Of a stretch of DNA of 64,000 nucleotides, positions 31,933 to 43,109 are shown one piece after another (within the stretch, counting starts at the first letter, position 1; every line of letters starts with the position of its first letter). Source of the stretch: Chrysemys picta bellii (taxonomy: Eukaryota > Chordata > Testudines > Emydidae); NCBI RefSeq assembly GCF_011386835.1, contig NC_088796.1, positions 26,553,011-26,617,010 of the forward strand, read 5' to 3'. The notes under the pieces were generated by a model. That model was not told the origin of the DNA. It did not search any database and worked only from the letters and a program-made list of their open reading frames with translations. A program made the position numbers and the translations under genes.

Positions 31933-34430
31933 CTAAATCAGCAAGTTTCTGTATCAGGTACCCACCAACTAAATGATTCTCACATAGGTCCAAACTGTGA
32001 CTTCCAGGAGGGGGAGAATTCCAGTCCTCCCATTGAGCAAAACCCAACACCTAGATTTGACTGCGAGGAAGGTGAAAAAACCCAACCAGCCATGGCCAGT
32101 CTAGTGGTATGGGGAAAAATTCCTTCCCAGCCCCAAAGTGGTGACTAACCTCACTTGCAGAGACCTAGATAATGGAGGAATGGTGGGCTGACTGCTGGAA
32201 ATCAGCTAACAGGAAGTGGCCCTGAGCACCTGGCTCTTATCATGGCTCCAAATCAAATGCCAAATCCCACTAGACCTCAAGCCTTCTCTGGAAGTCCTGG
32301 GCACTGGAAATCTTGTGGGACCCAGCCCATCCTGTCCTTTTTTGCCCTCTCCCACAGTGGGAGCCACCAAAACACACCCTTCATTAAGCTCAGGGTCCTC
32401 TGATGCTAGTATAATTTCATCCACTCTAGTTGGGTTTTTCCACTTAAAGTGGCAAAACTTCTAGTGTTGACACGCCCTCAGTTTCTCCATAGCAATGGCA
32501 CCAGCATAAGCATTGCTACCCGTGGTAGCGCTTCTGCAGCGGCATCCTGAATCTACAATTAAGCAGGTGAGATAGAGATTGAAGATGTTAGAAAACAACT
32601 CCTTTCTAGAGGCAACCCATCCCCAAGCCTTTGTGTGGAAACCTCTCTAAGATTATTAGAGTCCTAAGAAGGAGGGGGTTTCTCTTGTCCACTTTTTTTT
32701 TCAGGGTGGGTGAATGGGATAATCTTTAGGCTGCCTAATGTTCTCTCTTCACTCTTTCTAACCTACTTAAAAGAGCCTCCAGTTAGGGAGACCCTATCAT
32801 GTGCAGCCCCGGAGTTTTAAAATTATTCTCTAGCTGACTATCTGTCATTTCTCAGACTTTACACCACATAATTTATCATTTACAAATGCCCAATAGCCAT
32901 ACCCAATGAATAGGCACAGCAGTATCCTCGATCGTCCCTTGGTTATGGGGTGGGTGTACATGAATGCATAAAGCTCCCCACGCAGCAAGAATTAGAATTA
33001 GCATTGCATTGGTGCAGCTTTGGATACTAGTGGAAGTTCCTGAGAGCCAACAGCTGCAGAGATTCATTTGGACTGGATAGGGCCAAAAGCAATTCAGATA
33101 TAAGGGTTCCATTGTTTGCTCAACTTGCTTCTTGTGGAGTGCAGCCTGTGCTTAATTTTTAGTTAATATGGCATGCACAGATAATAGGCCATGTTAAATG
33201 TCTGCAACCAGCTTCTATAGTAATCTGCTAGAAGATTCTTTCTGTGGTTTAAACTTTGGCATATGAAAAACTCCAGTACTTTACATATACAAAATGTCAG
33301 TTATGTGCCCTGAGGCAAAAATCTAAGAATTATACCAACGCACTGATTGATCTGGCTCTAGATAATTTATCTGCAGAAGTAGATTTCATAATTTAGGCTC
33401 AAAAGAGGGCTACAGAGCTCACTTGTTTTGAGTAAAAATTGCAGTCATTAATTTCTCATTCATTGCAAAATGTCTAGATTCTACAGCATAAGAAAAAACT
33501 AATAAGGAACTGTATTTTACAGGAGCCAATAATATGCAAGATGATGCTTTATTCACTCAGAAGAGGAGGACAAGGGAAACTATCTGGGGTAAATTCTCTG
33601 CTGATTTAAGGTCCTGTTGACTTTGGTGGAACAGGAGCAAGGGCTTACATTCTGTGCAACATCATTGATTTCAGTGCAGAATCTGGTCTGTAATATCAGC
33701 TAGCCTGATCTCTGCAGCCATTACTACAGCAAAATTCCCACTGTCTTCAAAGGGAATTTTGCATGAATGAGGACTGCAAGATCAGACCCTTTGTATGCAT
33801 CCATCATGCAGTGTTCTGAATGCTGCACAGTCTGTTGAGAGAACGCTATAGTTTAAAGGAAGGAACAGTTAGGAGCACTTGTTTTAAAAATTTCATTAGC
33901 AAAAATACCACCCACCCATCTGCATGTGTTGGTCTAATGCCTGAACAAAGAGAATTTTTTCGCTACACAAGAGGATCGCTAACAGACACTAAATGAAAAT
34001 CATAAACAAAGGATCTGATCCTCATTTACTCTCAGGCTACTTTATATTGCTCTGGCAGTGTAAATGGGCCTTAAAGGGAGAGTACTGCACATCAGAGTAG
34101 TGTGAGAATCAGACCCATAGCAAGTAACACCGCTGGATTTAAAGCTTCTCAGGTATTTAGAATTTGCTTCACTTGATTAAAACAAGAATCTAATGAAATT
34201 GTAGCAAAAGCTTTACATTGTTGAATGGAATTTGGGGTTGGAGTTTGAAGTTTCTTTTGTAAACAGAAGCTTCCAGGGATAGACAGCTGAAGTTCTATAG
34301 CTGCAAAAGTATATGGAATGTAACTCTTTGTGAAAAAGTCCTGTCTCCAATATTTCAGAGCTAGTCAAATTATTGGCAGCCAGAGTTGTGTGGGAGGTGA
34401 ACTCTAGAGTGAGTGAAGAAATAGAAAGTC
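31933..34430. other. Intergenic, nothing recognised
   Basis: A short stretch just right of the hAT may continue the L1-like LINE. Beyond that no gene or repeat border is supported. CATTGACTTCAAAG-like words recur near 33610 and 33740. Confidence 0.4.
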
Positions 34431-34433
34431 TGG

Positions 34434-34540
34434 GCCAGATTTTTATCTCTGTGACACCAGTGTAAATCCAGATAAATTCCCCTGAAACAGATGGAGTTGT
34501 TCCAGATTTACAACATGTAATCGAGCTCAGAATCTGATCC
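34434..34540. repeat. Foldback repeat with TTTACACCAG-type arms, degraded
   Basis: Contains GACACCAGTGTAAATCCAG and TTCCAGATTTACAACATG around a CTGAAACAGATGGAG centre, a degraded version of the palindrome seen at 35752, 40091, 51576 and 61491. Confidence 0.45.
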
Positions 34541-34551
34541 TCTGGTTTAGG

Positions 34552-35405
34552 TAGGGTTATCATACGTCCGGTTTTTCTCGGACATGTCCGGCTTTTCGGC
34601 ACTCAAACCCCCGTCCGGGGGGAATTGCCAAAAAGCCGAACATGTCCGGGAAAATGCCGGCCAGGCACTTCCCCTCCTGCGGCGGCTCTGCTCCTCCCCT
34701 GACTCTTCGGCTCTGTTTAAGAGCCGAGCTGCCCGAGCGCTATGGGCTTCAGGCAGCCCCCTTGCCTCCGGACCCCAGCCGCCTGCCGGGCACTTCCCCT
34801 CCCGGGCTCCGGCAGCGCAGGGTCCGGAGGCCTGGGGGCTGCCCGAAGCCGGTAGCGCTGGGGCAGCTCGGCTCTTAAACAGAGCCGAAGAGTCAGGGGA
34901 GGAGCAGAGCCTCCGGCCACGGCGGCTCTGCTCCTCCCCAACTCTTCGGCTCTGTTTAAGAGCCGAGCGCTACAGGCTTTGGGCAGCCCCCATACCTCCG
35001 GACCCTGCGCCGCCGGAGCCCGGGAGGGGAAGTGCCCGGCTGGGGGCGCAGGGTCCGGAGGCAAGGAGGCTGCCCGAAGCCCAAGCGCTACCGGCTTCAC
35101 GGTTTGCCGGGCAGCCCCCAGACCCTGCGCCCCCGGCTGGGCGCTTCCCCTCCCGGGCTCCAACTGCGCTGGGGAAGCGCCGGCCGGGGGCGCAGGGTCT
35201 GGGGGCTGCCCGGCAAACCGTGAAGCCGGTAGCGCTCGGGCAGCCCTTTCCGCGTGGCTGGGAGTGGGAGGGAGGAGGGGGCGGAGTTAGGGCGGAGTTG
35301 GGGCGGGGAAGGGGCGGAGTTGGGGCAGGGCTGGGGTGGGAAATGGGCGGGGCCAGGACCCCGTGGAGGGTCCTCTTTTTTTATTTGTTAAGTATGGTAA
35401 CCCTA
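34552..35405. mobile_element. Long GC-rich hAT element (TAGGGTTACCAT family), copy 2
   Basis: Left end TAGGGTTATCATACGTCCGG and right end TATGGTAACCCTA are inverted repeats. GTTTAGG is duplicated at 34545-34551 and 35406-35412. The interior carries opposed copies of a GC-rich block with GGCTCTGTTTAAGAGCCG and GCGCAGGGTCCGGAGGC, so long frames occur on both strands (275 and 148 codons). I regard these as non-coding. Same family as 14787-15818 with an unrelated interior. Confidence 0.85.
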
Positions 35406-35751
35406 GTTTAGGCAACTCGGTATTCTCTGAGTTAAGAATCTGGACAATTATACAAATTCCCATCAGAGAATGGAGGAGTTTTCAGGAGAGAAAGGAAGAG
35501 GACAGACAGAAGGGAGACACAGGAAAAGAATAATCAAAGAATTCTAAGGACTGAGCTAGAACAAAGCAAGTTATGATGCAGCCCACATTGGGACAAACAC
35601 ACTCCCAAAGAGTACAGCCTAGAAGGGCTAGTAAAGCAACATTATACACCAAACTGGTAGAAGATCAGTAAGTGTGCTGGTCATGTTTTTACTGAATGGG
35701 GTATAGTGTGTTTATGTGTCAGAATAAATAAAAAGATATGAGCCTCCATTG

Positions 35752-35820
35752 ATGTAAATCAGCGTGGCTCCATTGACTTTAATGCGGTTTTGTTGATTTA
35801 CACCAGCTGACGATCTGCCC
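35752..35820. repeat. Foldback repeat with TTTACACCAG-type arms
   Basis: ATGTAAATCAGCGTGGCTCC CATTGACTTTAAT-type centre and a right arm TTGATTTACACCAGCTGA form an imperfect palindrome about 70 bp long. At least five loci in the window share this design. Confidence 0.55.
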
Positions 35821-36730
35821 CCAAATTCTCAAGTATGGACATAGGACAAAGATTATTTGTTCCTGAAAGATTAGAAATTCTTGTTATCTACAAATTAATA
35901 GGATAATCTCTCGCTCTTTCCATCGCTCCTTCCCTCCCTCCTTACAGAACACCTAACATCACACATCTAAGTTTGACATTGCTCCTTAAATCAAAAAAAT
36001 AGTTAACAGGATATGAATATACTGTGCTGTATGTATTAAAATATACTGCATGCAAGAGCTAAAAATAGATCATGAACTGTGAGTTATATTTTGGCTAACT
36101 ACATAGTAATGTATGAACTATTTACATAGTATTTTATTTCACTTTGCAGGGGAGGATGTGAGTAAAACAATACGTCCAGTAAAGTACATGCTATTCAAAT
36201 TCATAAAGCAATTCTTCCCATGTGTGTAAGCAGCCACCTCCCTCTTGCTCACTAACTGATGTTCTGCGTATCTTTCCCCTCTCCTCCAAACAAAGAAGAG
36301 GATAAAATGACAGTTGCCAAAAGCAGATGATATGGGGCCGATCCTCTGGGACTCCTATCACCTACTACAGCATGAATTTCTTAGAAGCCAGGCCTTGCCT
36401 GTCTAGCCACAACTCTTCAACGGGGTTTTGAAGCATGGACCAGGAACCTATAAAGATGAATGCTGACAGGGCCAGTTTTAATTCCCATTGATACTTTCTC
36501 AGGGCAAGATGTTATACAAATAGTTCTTTCCTGACTCCACCACAGTTTATACATGGACCTTTTCCTCTCCCCCCCCCAAAAAACAAACCCCCCAAACCAA
36601 CTAACTGTATGTTGCTCACATAGAGAAGCTGCTGGGGCTCTGAGAAAAGGAGCATTATGGTACTTCCACCCTTCCCCTTTTGCCCATTTGAGAAGGTTTC
36701 CCTGCTCCTTTCATTCCTTTTGCTGCTCAC
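35821..36730. other. Intergenic, nothing recognised
   Basis: No gene, RNA or repeat border seen in this AT-rich stretch. Confidence 0.45.
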
Positions 36731-36742
36731 ATTGGAGGGAGA

Positions 36743-36962
36743 TTTCAGAGTAGCAGCCGTGTTAGTCTGTATCCGCAAAAAGAAGAACAGGAGGACTTGT
36801 GGCACCTTAGAGACTAACAAATTTATTAGAGCATAAGCTTTCGTGGACTACAGCCCACTTCTTCGGATGCATCCGAAGAAGTGGGCTGTAGTCCACGAAA
36901 GCTTATGCTCTAATAAATTTGTTAGTCTCTAAGGTGCCACAAGTCCTCCTGTTCTTCTTTTT
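36743..36962. mobile_element. Palindromic dimer of the hammerhead-like repeat
   Basis: An antisense unit (from 36743, TTTCAGAGTAGCAGCCGTG) is joined head-to-head with a sense unit. Positions 36777-36869 are the exact reverse complement of 36870-36962, 93 bp each with no spacer, centred on GATGCATC. The 12-bp duplication ATTGGAGGGAGA flanks it (36731-36742 and 36963-36974), showing it inserted as one unit. The sense unit lacks the final 34 bases present in the antisense unit. The sense core reads CCGAAGA, a 6-bp stem GTGGGC/GTCCAC, GAAA, then GCTTATGCTC. Confidence 0.88.
36873..36910 (+). ncRNA. Hammerhead-ribozyme-like core in the palindromic copy
   Basis: CCGAAGA (36873-36879; invariant form CTGANGA, one change), one extra A, stem II GTGGGC-TGTA-GTCCAC, GAAA at 36897-36900, stem III GC-TTAT-GC and a UC dinucleotide at 36909-36910 where cleavage would fall. 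The complementary arm carries the same core on the minus strand. Stem I is not evident and the extra A before stem II is unusual. This is a structural resemblance and does not prove activity. Confidence 0.45.
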
Positions 36963-37092
36963 ATTGGAGGGAGAAGATCTGAATACAAATTGTAAATCCT
37001 TTGGATGCAGATTAATTTCTCTTTGCTCAGGATTCACCTGGGACACAGGGACTGTGAAGACTGATAAAGGGACTGAAAACATTTCCCCCTCT

Positions 37093-37181
37093 TGCATCTG
37101 AAGAAGTGAGGTTCTTACCCACGAAAGCTTATGCTCTCAATACTTCTGTTAGTCTCAAAGGTGCCACAGGACCCTCTGTTG
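37093..37181 (+). mobile_element. 89-bp hammerhead-like insertion, monomer
   Basis: Starts TGCATCTGAAGAAGTGAGG and ends CAGGACCCTCTGTTG. It is bounded by the 13-bp duplication CATTTCCCCCTCT at 37080-37092 and 37182-37194. The body (CACGAAAGCTTATGCTCTCA, then GTTAGTCTCAAAGGTGCCAC) matches the sense unit at 36870-36962. It stops at the same alignment position as the two dimeric copies. This is the cleanest single-unit insertion in the window and defines a mobile unit of about 90 bp. Confidence 0.85.
37094..37137 (+). ncRNA. Hammerhead-ribozyme-like core in the monomer
   Basis: CTGAAGA at 37098-37104 fits the invariant CTGANGA exactly. It is followed by an extra A, a stem II of GTG/CAC plus GG/CC with one bulged A, GAAA at 37123-37126, stem III GC-TTAT-GC, and TC at 37135-37136 (the expected N-U-H cleavage context). 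Stem I between TGCAT and TCAATAC is weak in the monomer. Self-cleavage is untested. Confidence 0.5.
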
Positions 37182-37194
37182 CATTTCCCCCTCT

Positions 37195-38020
37195 GTGTTC
37201 TCTCGTGAAACATACATTTTCACAGCAGTAATTCCCAATGAATCACAATTGATCCCTGTGCCTTCTACAATGGCAACATGCTAATTACTGTTTTTTAACA
37301 TTATGTTTTTAATTGACTTCACATGTAGTAAAGATATACTAGAGATGGTCAAAAATAAAAAGGAAACACAAATTATACTTTAAAATATTTTGGAAAATTT
37401 TCCTCATTTTTTTGAAGTAAGTAATTTTGTTGAAATTTCAGGATTTGAAGGACTGTCACCCATCCCCAGCAAATACTTACCTCATTACCTGTGAATTCAC
37501 CACTTGTAGATTCAGGATACTGTGCATCTTTGCCCCTCCATTCCATCCAACAGTAGGTGTAAAATAACCTCTTTTTAGTCACTACATCTCATTATTTACA
37601 AATTACATATGCTAGATCAGTTCAATATATCTTGTATAAGAGAGGTTCTCCTTGGAAAGCAATATCCTCAGTATGCCTGAGATATAAACATTCATCTGAG
37701 CAAAATTTCAAAGGGTTTCCAAAACCGAATCCATGAAAATGGAGTGTGACATTTTATACATTCAACCCCCCTACATTTCCATGTGTGAACCCATTCATGT
37801 CTCAGCGAGACAATCACACACGATATTTAGAATATCACAGTGAGTGATAAAATATTGCAGGTGTATGTTAGAGGCCATCTATTCCATTATACTGGTTGCT
37901 CCCAGGAAAAGACAGCCATAAGAGTTGAAATCTGAAAATAATTTTCTCTTTTTTAATGTTGTTGAGTTATATGTGTTAGAAAATCTTAGTACAGTTTGGT
38001 GTTGCTTGTTTACATGACTG
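37195..38020. other. Intergenic, nothing recognised
   Basis: AT-rich sequence between the hammerhead-like insertion and a hAT element; no gene or repeat border seen. Confidence 0.45.
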
Positions 38021-38029
38021 ACATATAAT

Positions 38030-38897
38030 CAGGGGTGGCAGGTTTGTAGAAATTTTGGTGGTGCCCAGAACCCCCCCCCCAAACTCCGCCCCCACCTGCC
38101 TAAGGCTCTGGGAGGGAGTTTGGGTGGGAGGAGGAGGTTTGGGGTGCAGGCCCTGGGCTGGGGCAGGGGATTGGGGTGTGGGGGGATGAGGGCTTTGGCT
38201 GGGGCTGGGGATGAGGGGTTTGGGGTGTTGGAGAGGCTCAGGGAGAGGGCAGAGGGCTGGAGTGTGGGGGGTGAGGGCTCTGGCTGGGGGTGTGGGCTCT
38301 GGGGTGGGACAGGGCTGGGGATGAGTTTGGGGTGCACACAGGCTGCCCTGGGGCTGGGGACCGAGAGGAGGATTCCCCCCAGCCCTCTCCCCGCAGGCAG
38401 CAGCGAGCTCCGGGGGAGGCCCCCCTTCTCCTCCCCGGCAGCACACTCATTCTGCACCACTGTCACTGCATATGCTCCTCTCAGGTCCAGGAAGCCCCCT
38501 TGCCTCCCCTTTGGTGGGTGCTGGGGGGTGGAGGGTGGGGCTGCCATCACATGTGCACCTCCTTCCCTGCTGCTGCCCCTCATTAGGGGTGGGGGATGGG
38601 GCTGTTCCTTGCCCAGTGTAGGGCAGGAGCGGTGACTGAAGGCGGGGGGGGGGGGGGGCCCTGTGCTGGTGGAGGGTCCTGCTGGAAAAAGGAAGGGTCC
38701 GAGGCAGAAGGGCAGGGTAAGGACAGCCTGCCCTGGCATTGGTGGATGGGGGGCACTAGGACTCAGGAGAGGTGCGGGAGGGGGGCAGGCAGGGCCGGGG
38801 GAGAGACCCGGCCCCAAACATTGGTAGAGCCGGGTCCCGAGGCCCTGAATATTGCTGGAGCCCAGGCATCAGGGGCCCATACAACTCGCCGCCCTTG
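38030..38897. mobile_element. Long GC-rich hAT element (CAGGGGTGGC family)
   Basis: Left end CAGGGGTGGCAGGTTTG and right end GCCGCCCTTG (imperfect inverted repeats), with an exact 8-bp duplication CATATAAT at 38022-38029 and 38898-38905. The interior is G-rich with loosely tandem GGGGTGTGGG and GAGGGCTCTGGCTGGGG units, which creates long proline-rich minus-strand frames (up to 262 codons). I do not consider these real genes. No transposase. Confidence 0.88.
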
Positions 38898-38989
38898 CAT
38901 ATAATGGCAACTACATGTATCACTGTTACGATGTTAAAATTATGGTTGGAAAGATCCTTCAATGGTACTTTAAACCAGGTGAGGATCTG

Positions 38990-39668
38990 AGTTCATGTAA
39001 TCACACGAAGGATCTGAGGATTATAGTGAATCACAAACTGAATATGAGTCAACAATATGATGAAGTTGCAAACAATGATAATATCATTCTGGGATATTAA
39101 CAGGAGTGTTGTATGTAAGACATGGAAGGTAATTGTCCCTCTCTATGTGGCACTGGTGAGGTCTCATCTGGAGTCCTGTGTCCAATTCTGGGCATGATGC
39201 TTTAGGAAAGGTGTGGACAAATTGGAGAGAGTCCAGAGGGGAGCAACAACAATGATAAAAAGTTTAGAAGATCTGACGTATGAGGAAAGGTTAAAAAAAC
39301 TGGGCATGTTTAGTCTTGAGAAAAGAAGACTGAAAGGGACCAGATAACAGTCTTTAAGGCTGTTATAAAGAGGATGAGGCTCAGTTGTTCTATATGTCCA
39401 TTGAAGGTAGAGCAAGTAGTAATGGGCTTAATCTCTAGCACGGGAGATTTAGGTTAGATATTAGAGAAAATTTTCTAACTATAAAGGTGGTTAAACTCTG
39501 GACTAGGCTTCCAAGGTTGATTGTTGAATCCCCATCACTGGAGGCTTTTAAGAAAAGGTTGAACAAATACCTATCGGGGATGGTCTAGGTTTACTTGATC
39601 CTGCCTCAGGGGGCTGGACTTGATGACGTCTCAAGATCCCTCCCAGCCCTACATTTCTATGATTCTAG
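38990..39668 (+). mobile_element. CR1 fragment, C-terminal ORF2 and 3' end
   Basis: The plus strand shows [20 protein letters not shown] and, with shifts, a [13 protein letters not shown] and KLERVQRGATTMIKSLEDL-like region. The 3' end carries GGGGGCTGGACTTGATGACG and ends CATTTCTATGATTCTA. Stops and frameshifts break ORF2. Right of the hAT at 38030-38897. Confidence 0.85.
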
Positions 39669-40090
39669 GCAAAAACTATTTTTTTCCATGCAAAGGAACC
39701 CTATTGAAATGTTATTGCCCTCAAAACTTTTCCATCATAACTACTGCTTGTAGAAGTCAGGCAGCAGATCTTAATGTAGACGCTGTTTGAAAACACATAA
39801 TAGAGATAACATTTTTCAATATTCAAGGCATTTCAAGAGATGGCAAAACAGCCGACAGCAGCCTACACATATGACAGACTTGGACCTAAGACCAGAGCCC
39901 TCATTACATACAGTTAGGAATTTTGTTGAGGAGTCAGACATCACTGGTGGAGGAATAATATTCACCTCTTGGAATAACCATAGGATTGATAGGGTGTGTG
40001 GCCAAGGCCTATTAGCAGGGAAGACAAAGTAGAAGAGAGAGGAGTAATCTTTTTCTTTATATGAGCTAGGTGACATTCAGCCATGAACAC

Positions 40091-40190
40091 TGGGGTAAAT
40101 TCTCAGCTGGTGTAAATCTGTGCAGTGTAAATCCACTGATGTCATCTCTATTGAAGTCAATGGAACGACGTCTATTTACGCCATCCGATA
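40091..40190. repeat. Foldback repeat with GGTGTAAAT arms
   Basis: CAGCTGGTGTAAATCTGTGC at left, a TTGAAGTCAATGGAA centre and TCTATTTACGCCATCC at right; related to 35752, 51576 and 61491. Confidence 0.5.
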
Positions 40191-40702
40191 ACTTCCTCTA
40201 TGAAGAAATTCAATGCTAGGAGGGCTGTTTTCAAAGAGGTAAGAAAATGAACAGCAGGACAAAATGACAAATTTGAGCAGACAAAGATGTTTTCTATCCC
40301 TTAGTATTTAAGGCCTTTCAGTAGGTTATGGAGTCAGTTGATCAAATGAATTCTGTAGAAGAGAAATAATGAAATAGTGAGATCGAGAGCCATCTTTAAA
40401 GCCATTCTGAAAGGCCTGGGAGCTAGAGATGGACAAACTGGGTAAGACATTTTGTTGAAGAGCTTGAATATGAGTGCTTTTTGGCTACCTATGCGTAGAG
40501 CCTCAGGGAGCTAAATGAGGAGATTTGGAGTCTCTGAGGGCTTCTCAGGGCAGGCAAGGTAGGGGTTGCCAACCTGTCTGGAATCAGATGTATTTTATAA
40601 GGCAGAGTGAAGATCACATTCTAATGAGGAGAAGAAGTCATGATTCTTCTCCTGGCATCTCAGCTCCCCTGCTCGTCAGGCATTGAGTACCTTCAGCTCC
40701 CT

Positions 40703-40703
<1 letters not shown>

Positions 40704-40734
<31 letters not shown>
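40704..40734 (+). repeat. (GT)n microsatellite
   Basis: Run of GT dinucleotides, about 15 units, uninterrupted. It lies upstream of a CR1 insertion, and the CR1 frame extends back through it, which is not meaningful coding. Confidence 0.95.
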
Positions 40735-40735
<1 letters not shown>

Positions 40736-40875
40736 CTGTTGTCCTAACATATTTGGATGGATTTGGCGGGAGAAGTCTTACCTTGCAATTTCCCAAAGAA
40801 ACGACCAGCTGGTCACTTCTAACATCTTTTCCAAATGTGAGGAAAATAGCATCTTTGGGGAAACAGACTTGGTAT

Positions 40876-41802
40876 AAGCTTGAATGGCAGATGAAATTTA
40901 ATGTTGATAAATGCAAAATAATGCACATTGGAAAGCATAATCCCAACTATACATATAAAATGATGGGATTTAAATTAGCTGTTACCACTCAAGAAAGAGA
41001 TCTTGCAGTCATTGTGGATAGTTCTTTGAAAACATCCACTCAATGCGTAGCAGCAGTCAAAAAAGTAAACAGAATGTTGAGACTCATTAAGAAAGGGATA
41101 GTTAATAAGACAGAAAATATCATATTGCCTCTATATAAATCCCTGGTCCGCCCACATCTTGAATACTGCGTGCAGATGTGGTTGCCCCATCTCAAAAAAG
41201 ATATATTGGAATTGGAAAAGGTTCAGAAAAGGGCAACAAAAATGATTAGGAGTATGGAACGGCTGCCATTTGAGGAAAGATTAATAAGACTGAGACTTTT
41301 CAGCTTGGAAAAGAGACAACTAAGGGGGGATATGATACAGGTCCATAAAATCATGACTGGTGTGGAGAAAGTAAATAAGGAAGTGTTATGTACTCCTTCT
41401 CATAACAAAAGAACTAGGGGTCACCAAATGAAATTAATAGGCAGCAGGTTTAAAACAAACAAAAGGAAGTATTTCTTCACACAACGCACAGTCAACCTGC
41501 GGAACTCCTTGCCAGAGGATGTTGTGAAGGCCAAGACAATACCAGGGCTCAAGAAAGAACTAGATAAGTTCATGGAGGATAGGTCTGTCAATGGCTATTA
41601 GCCAGGATGAGCAGGGATGTTGTCCCTAGCCTCTGTTTACCAGAAGCTGAGAATGGGCGACAGGGGATGTCTTGATGATCACTTGATGATTACCTGTTCT
41701 GTTCATTCCCTCTGGGACACCTGGCCTTGGCCACTGTTGAAACACAGGATACTGGGCTAGATGGACCTTTGGTCTGACCCAGTATGGCTGTTCTTATGTT
41801 CT
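40876..41802 (+). mobile_element. CR1 LINE, 5'-truncated, C-terminal frame open
   Basis: CR1 truncated after the RT catalytic motifs: it begins at [20 protein letters not shown] and runs openly through [40 protein letters not shown] and [20 protein letters not shown] to a stop at 41599-41601. A 200-bp 3' UTR follows, ending GTATGGCTGTTCTTATGTTC. The roughly 240-residue element-derived frame has no stop, suggesting a young copy, though it lacks FADD and the endonuclease. Same subfamily as 20809-21538 and 60168-60355. Confidence 0.9.
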
Positions 41803-42930
41803 AATTATCTCTATTTTAAATGCAGTTTATACTGAAGTTGTGAGGAACTTTCTGCTTTTAGAAGGGAGAAGCTGTTGTGTCCTTTTACCCAGTTGAGGCT
41901 CTGTGGTTAGTTCCCCCGTTCTTTTGTTTGTGAAGGAAAGATGTGACAGCAATCCCAAGAGATTTAAATTTATTTAAAGAACTGCTGGGAGTACATGAGA
42001 AGAGTGGAGGTTTGGCTGTTGCTGGTAGATAATTAATTATTTTTATGGACTTTTAGAAGCCCGTCACTGAATGCTGATGCCATGTGGCATCCTCTGGCCA
42101 TTTATTTCAGAGGGGAAGGCTGAGGGCAACTTCTTCAAAACTGGCCTCGTGTTTTTCTATTTTTGATATCTTGGGTTCATTGCAACAATAAATATTTTAA
42201 GGAAACTCCTGTCTTAAGCAGAACTTCCTAAATTGAGGCCTAGGCCAGGGCTTGCCCACTTCAACATGATTGGACCATGTTGTCTGTATCAGGGTATATT
42301 TCACACCTGATTTGACCAGAGACTCCATAGGAGGTGCTGCAAGGATAAGTGAGACGCTTCAACCACAAAGGTGAAGAGAAAGGAAGAAGGCTTTGCCTTT
42401 TGGGTCAGCAAGCCATCTCAGTAAGACTGATGTTCCAGAGCCCATGAGACTGATCATGTCTGAGGAAGGAATTCATGACATCACACCAGCTATTTAGCCT
42501 TAACCAGTTCCTTTTATCTGAGAACACTTGCCTGCAACCATTGCCTGGTCCTTGACTGCAGCTTCTCCTCCCATTACGTGTCAGTCCCAAGACTATGGGA
42601 TCTGAAGTGTTTGAACCACTTTTTATTTTAAGTATTTTATTTTTCCTTTTTCTGTTTTTCCTTTTTGTTTTTATGAAGTGGGAGACATCCCAGCTTTCTA
42701 TTATTTTAGGGTGTGACTATGTGGTGGGATGAATGAATATGTATAGGAATTCCTGCAAAGACCACACAGAGAGATGCCAAAGAAAAATCCCTTAAATTTA
42801 AATGGTCCTAAAGTCTGCCTTAAATTCACTGAATCTGTGTGTTCCTAATTTTGTGAAAGGGTCCAAAGAAACTAAGCTGTCAGCTATATATAGTGCTAAG
42901 TAGAGAGCTGCTAAACATCCTCCTAAAAAA
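41803..42930. other. Intergenic, nothing recognised
   Basis: No gene or repeat border seen. A TTTTT-rich stretch lies near 42620-42670. Confidence 0.45.
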
Positions 42931-42947
42931 GTGTCTTTTAGAAGTTG

Positions 42948-43109
42948 TCAAGTATCAGGGGGTAGCCGTGTTAGTCTGTATCTACAAAAACAACAAGGAG
43001 TTTGGGGCACCAGACTCTATGCATCTGAAGAAGTGAGGTTTTTACCCACAAAAGCTTATGCCCAAATAAATCTGTTAGATTTAAGGTGCCACCAGACTCC
43101 TTGTTGTTA
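42948..43109. mobile_element. Inverted hammerhead-like repeat, partial dimer
   Basis: A short antisense piece (TCAGGGGGTAGCCGTGTTAG to GGGGCACC) is joined to a sense unit starting near ATGCATCTGAAGAAGTGAGG. The two share inverted arms AACAACAAGGAGT / ACTCCTTGTTGTT. The 12-bp duplication TTTTAGAAGTTG flanks it at 42936-42947 and 43110-43121. The sense core has CTGAAGA (43024-43030) but AAAA instead of GAAA and CC instead of TC at the expected cleavage site, so this copy should be inactive. It stops at the same tail position as the other two. Confidence 0.83.

Noticed and set aside
34584..35411. 275-codon plus-strand frame and 148-codon minus-strand frame
   Set aside because: Both lie wholly inside a GC-rich hAT element with opposed internal repeats and extend to its terminus; composition alone explains them.
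38029..38817. 262-codon proline-rich minus-strand frame
   Set aside because: Falls inside the hAT element at 38030-38897 and is produced by G-rich tandem units.
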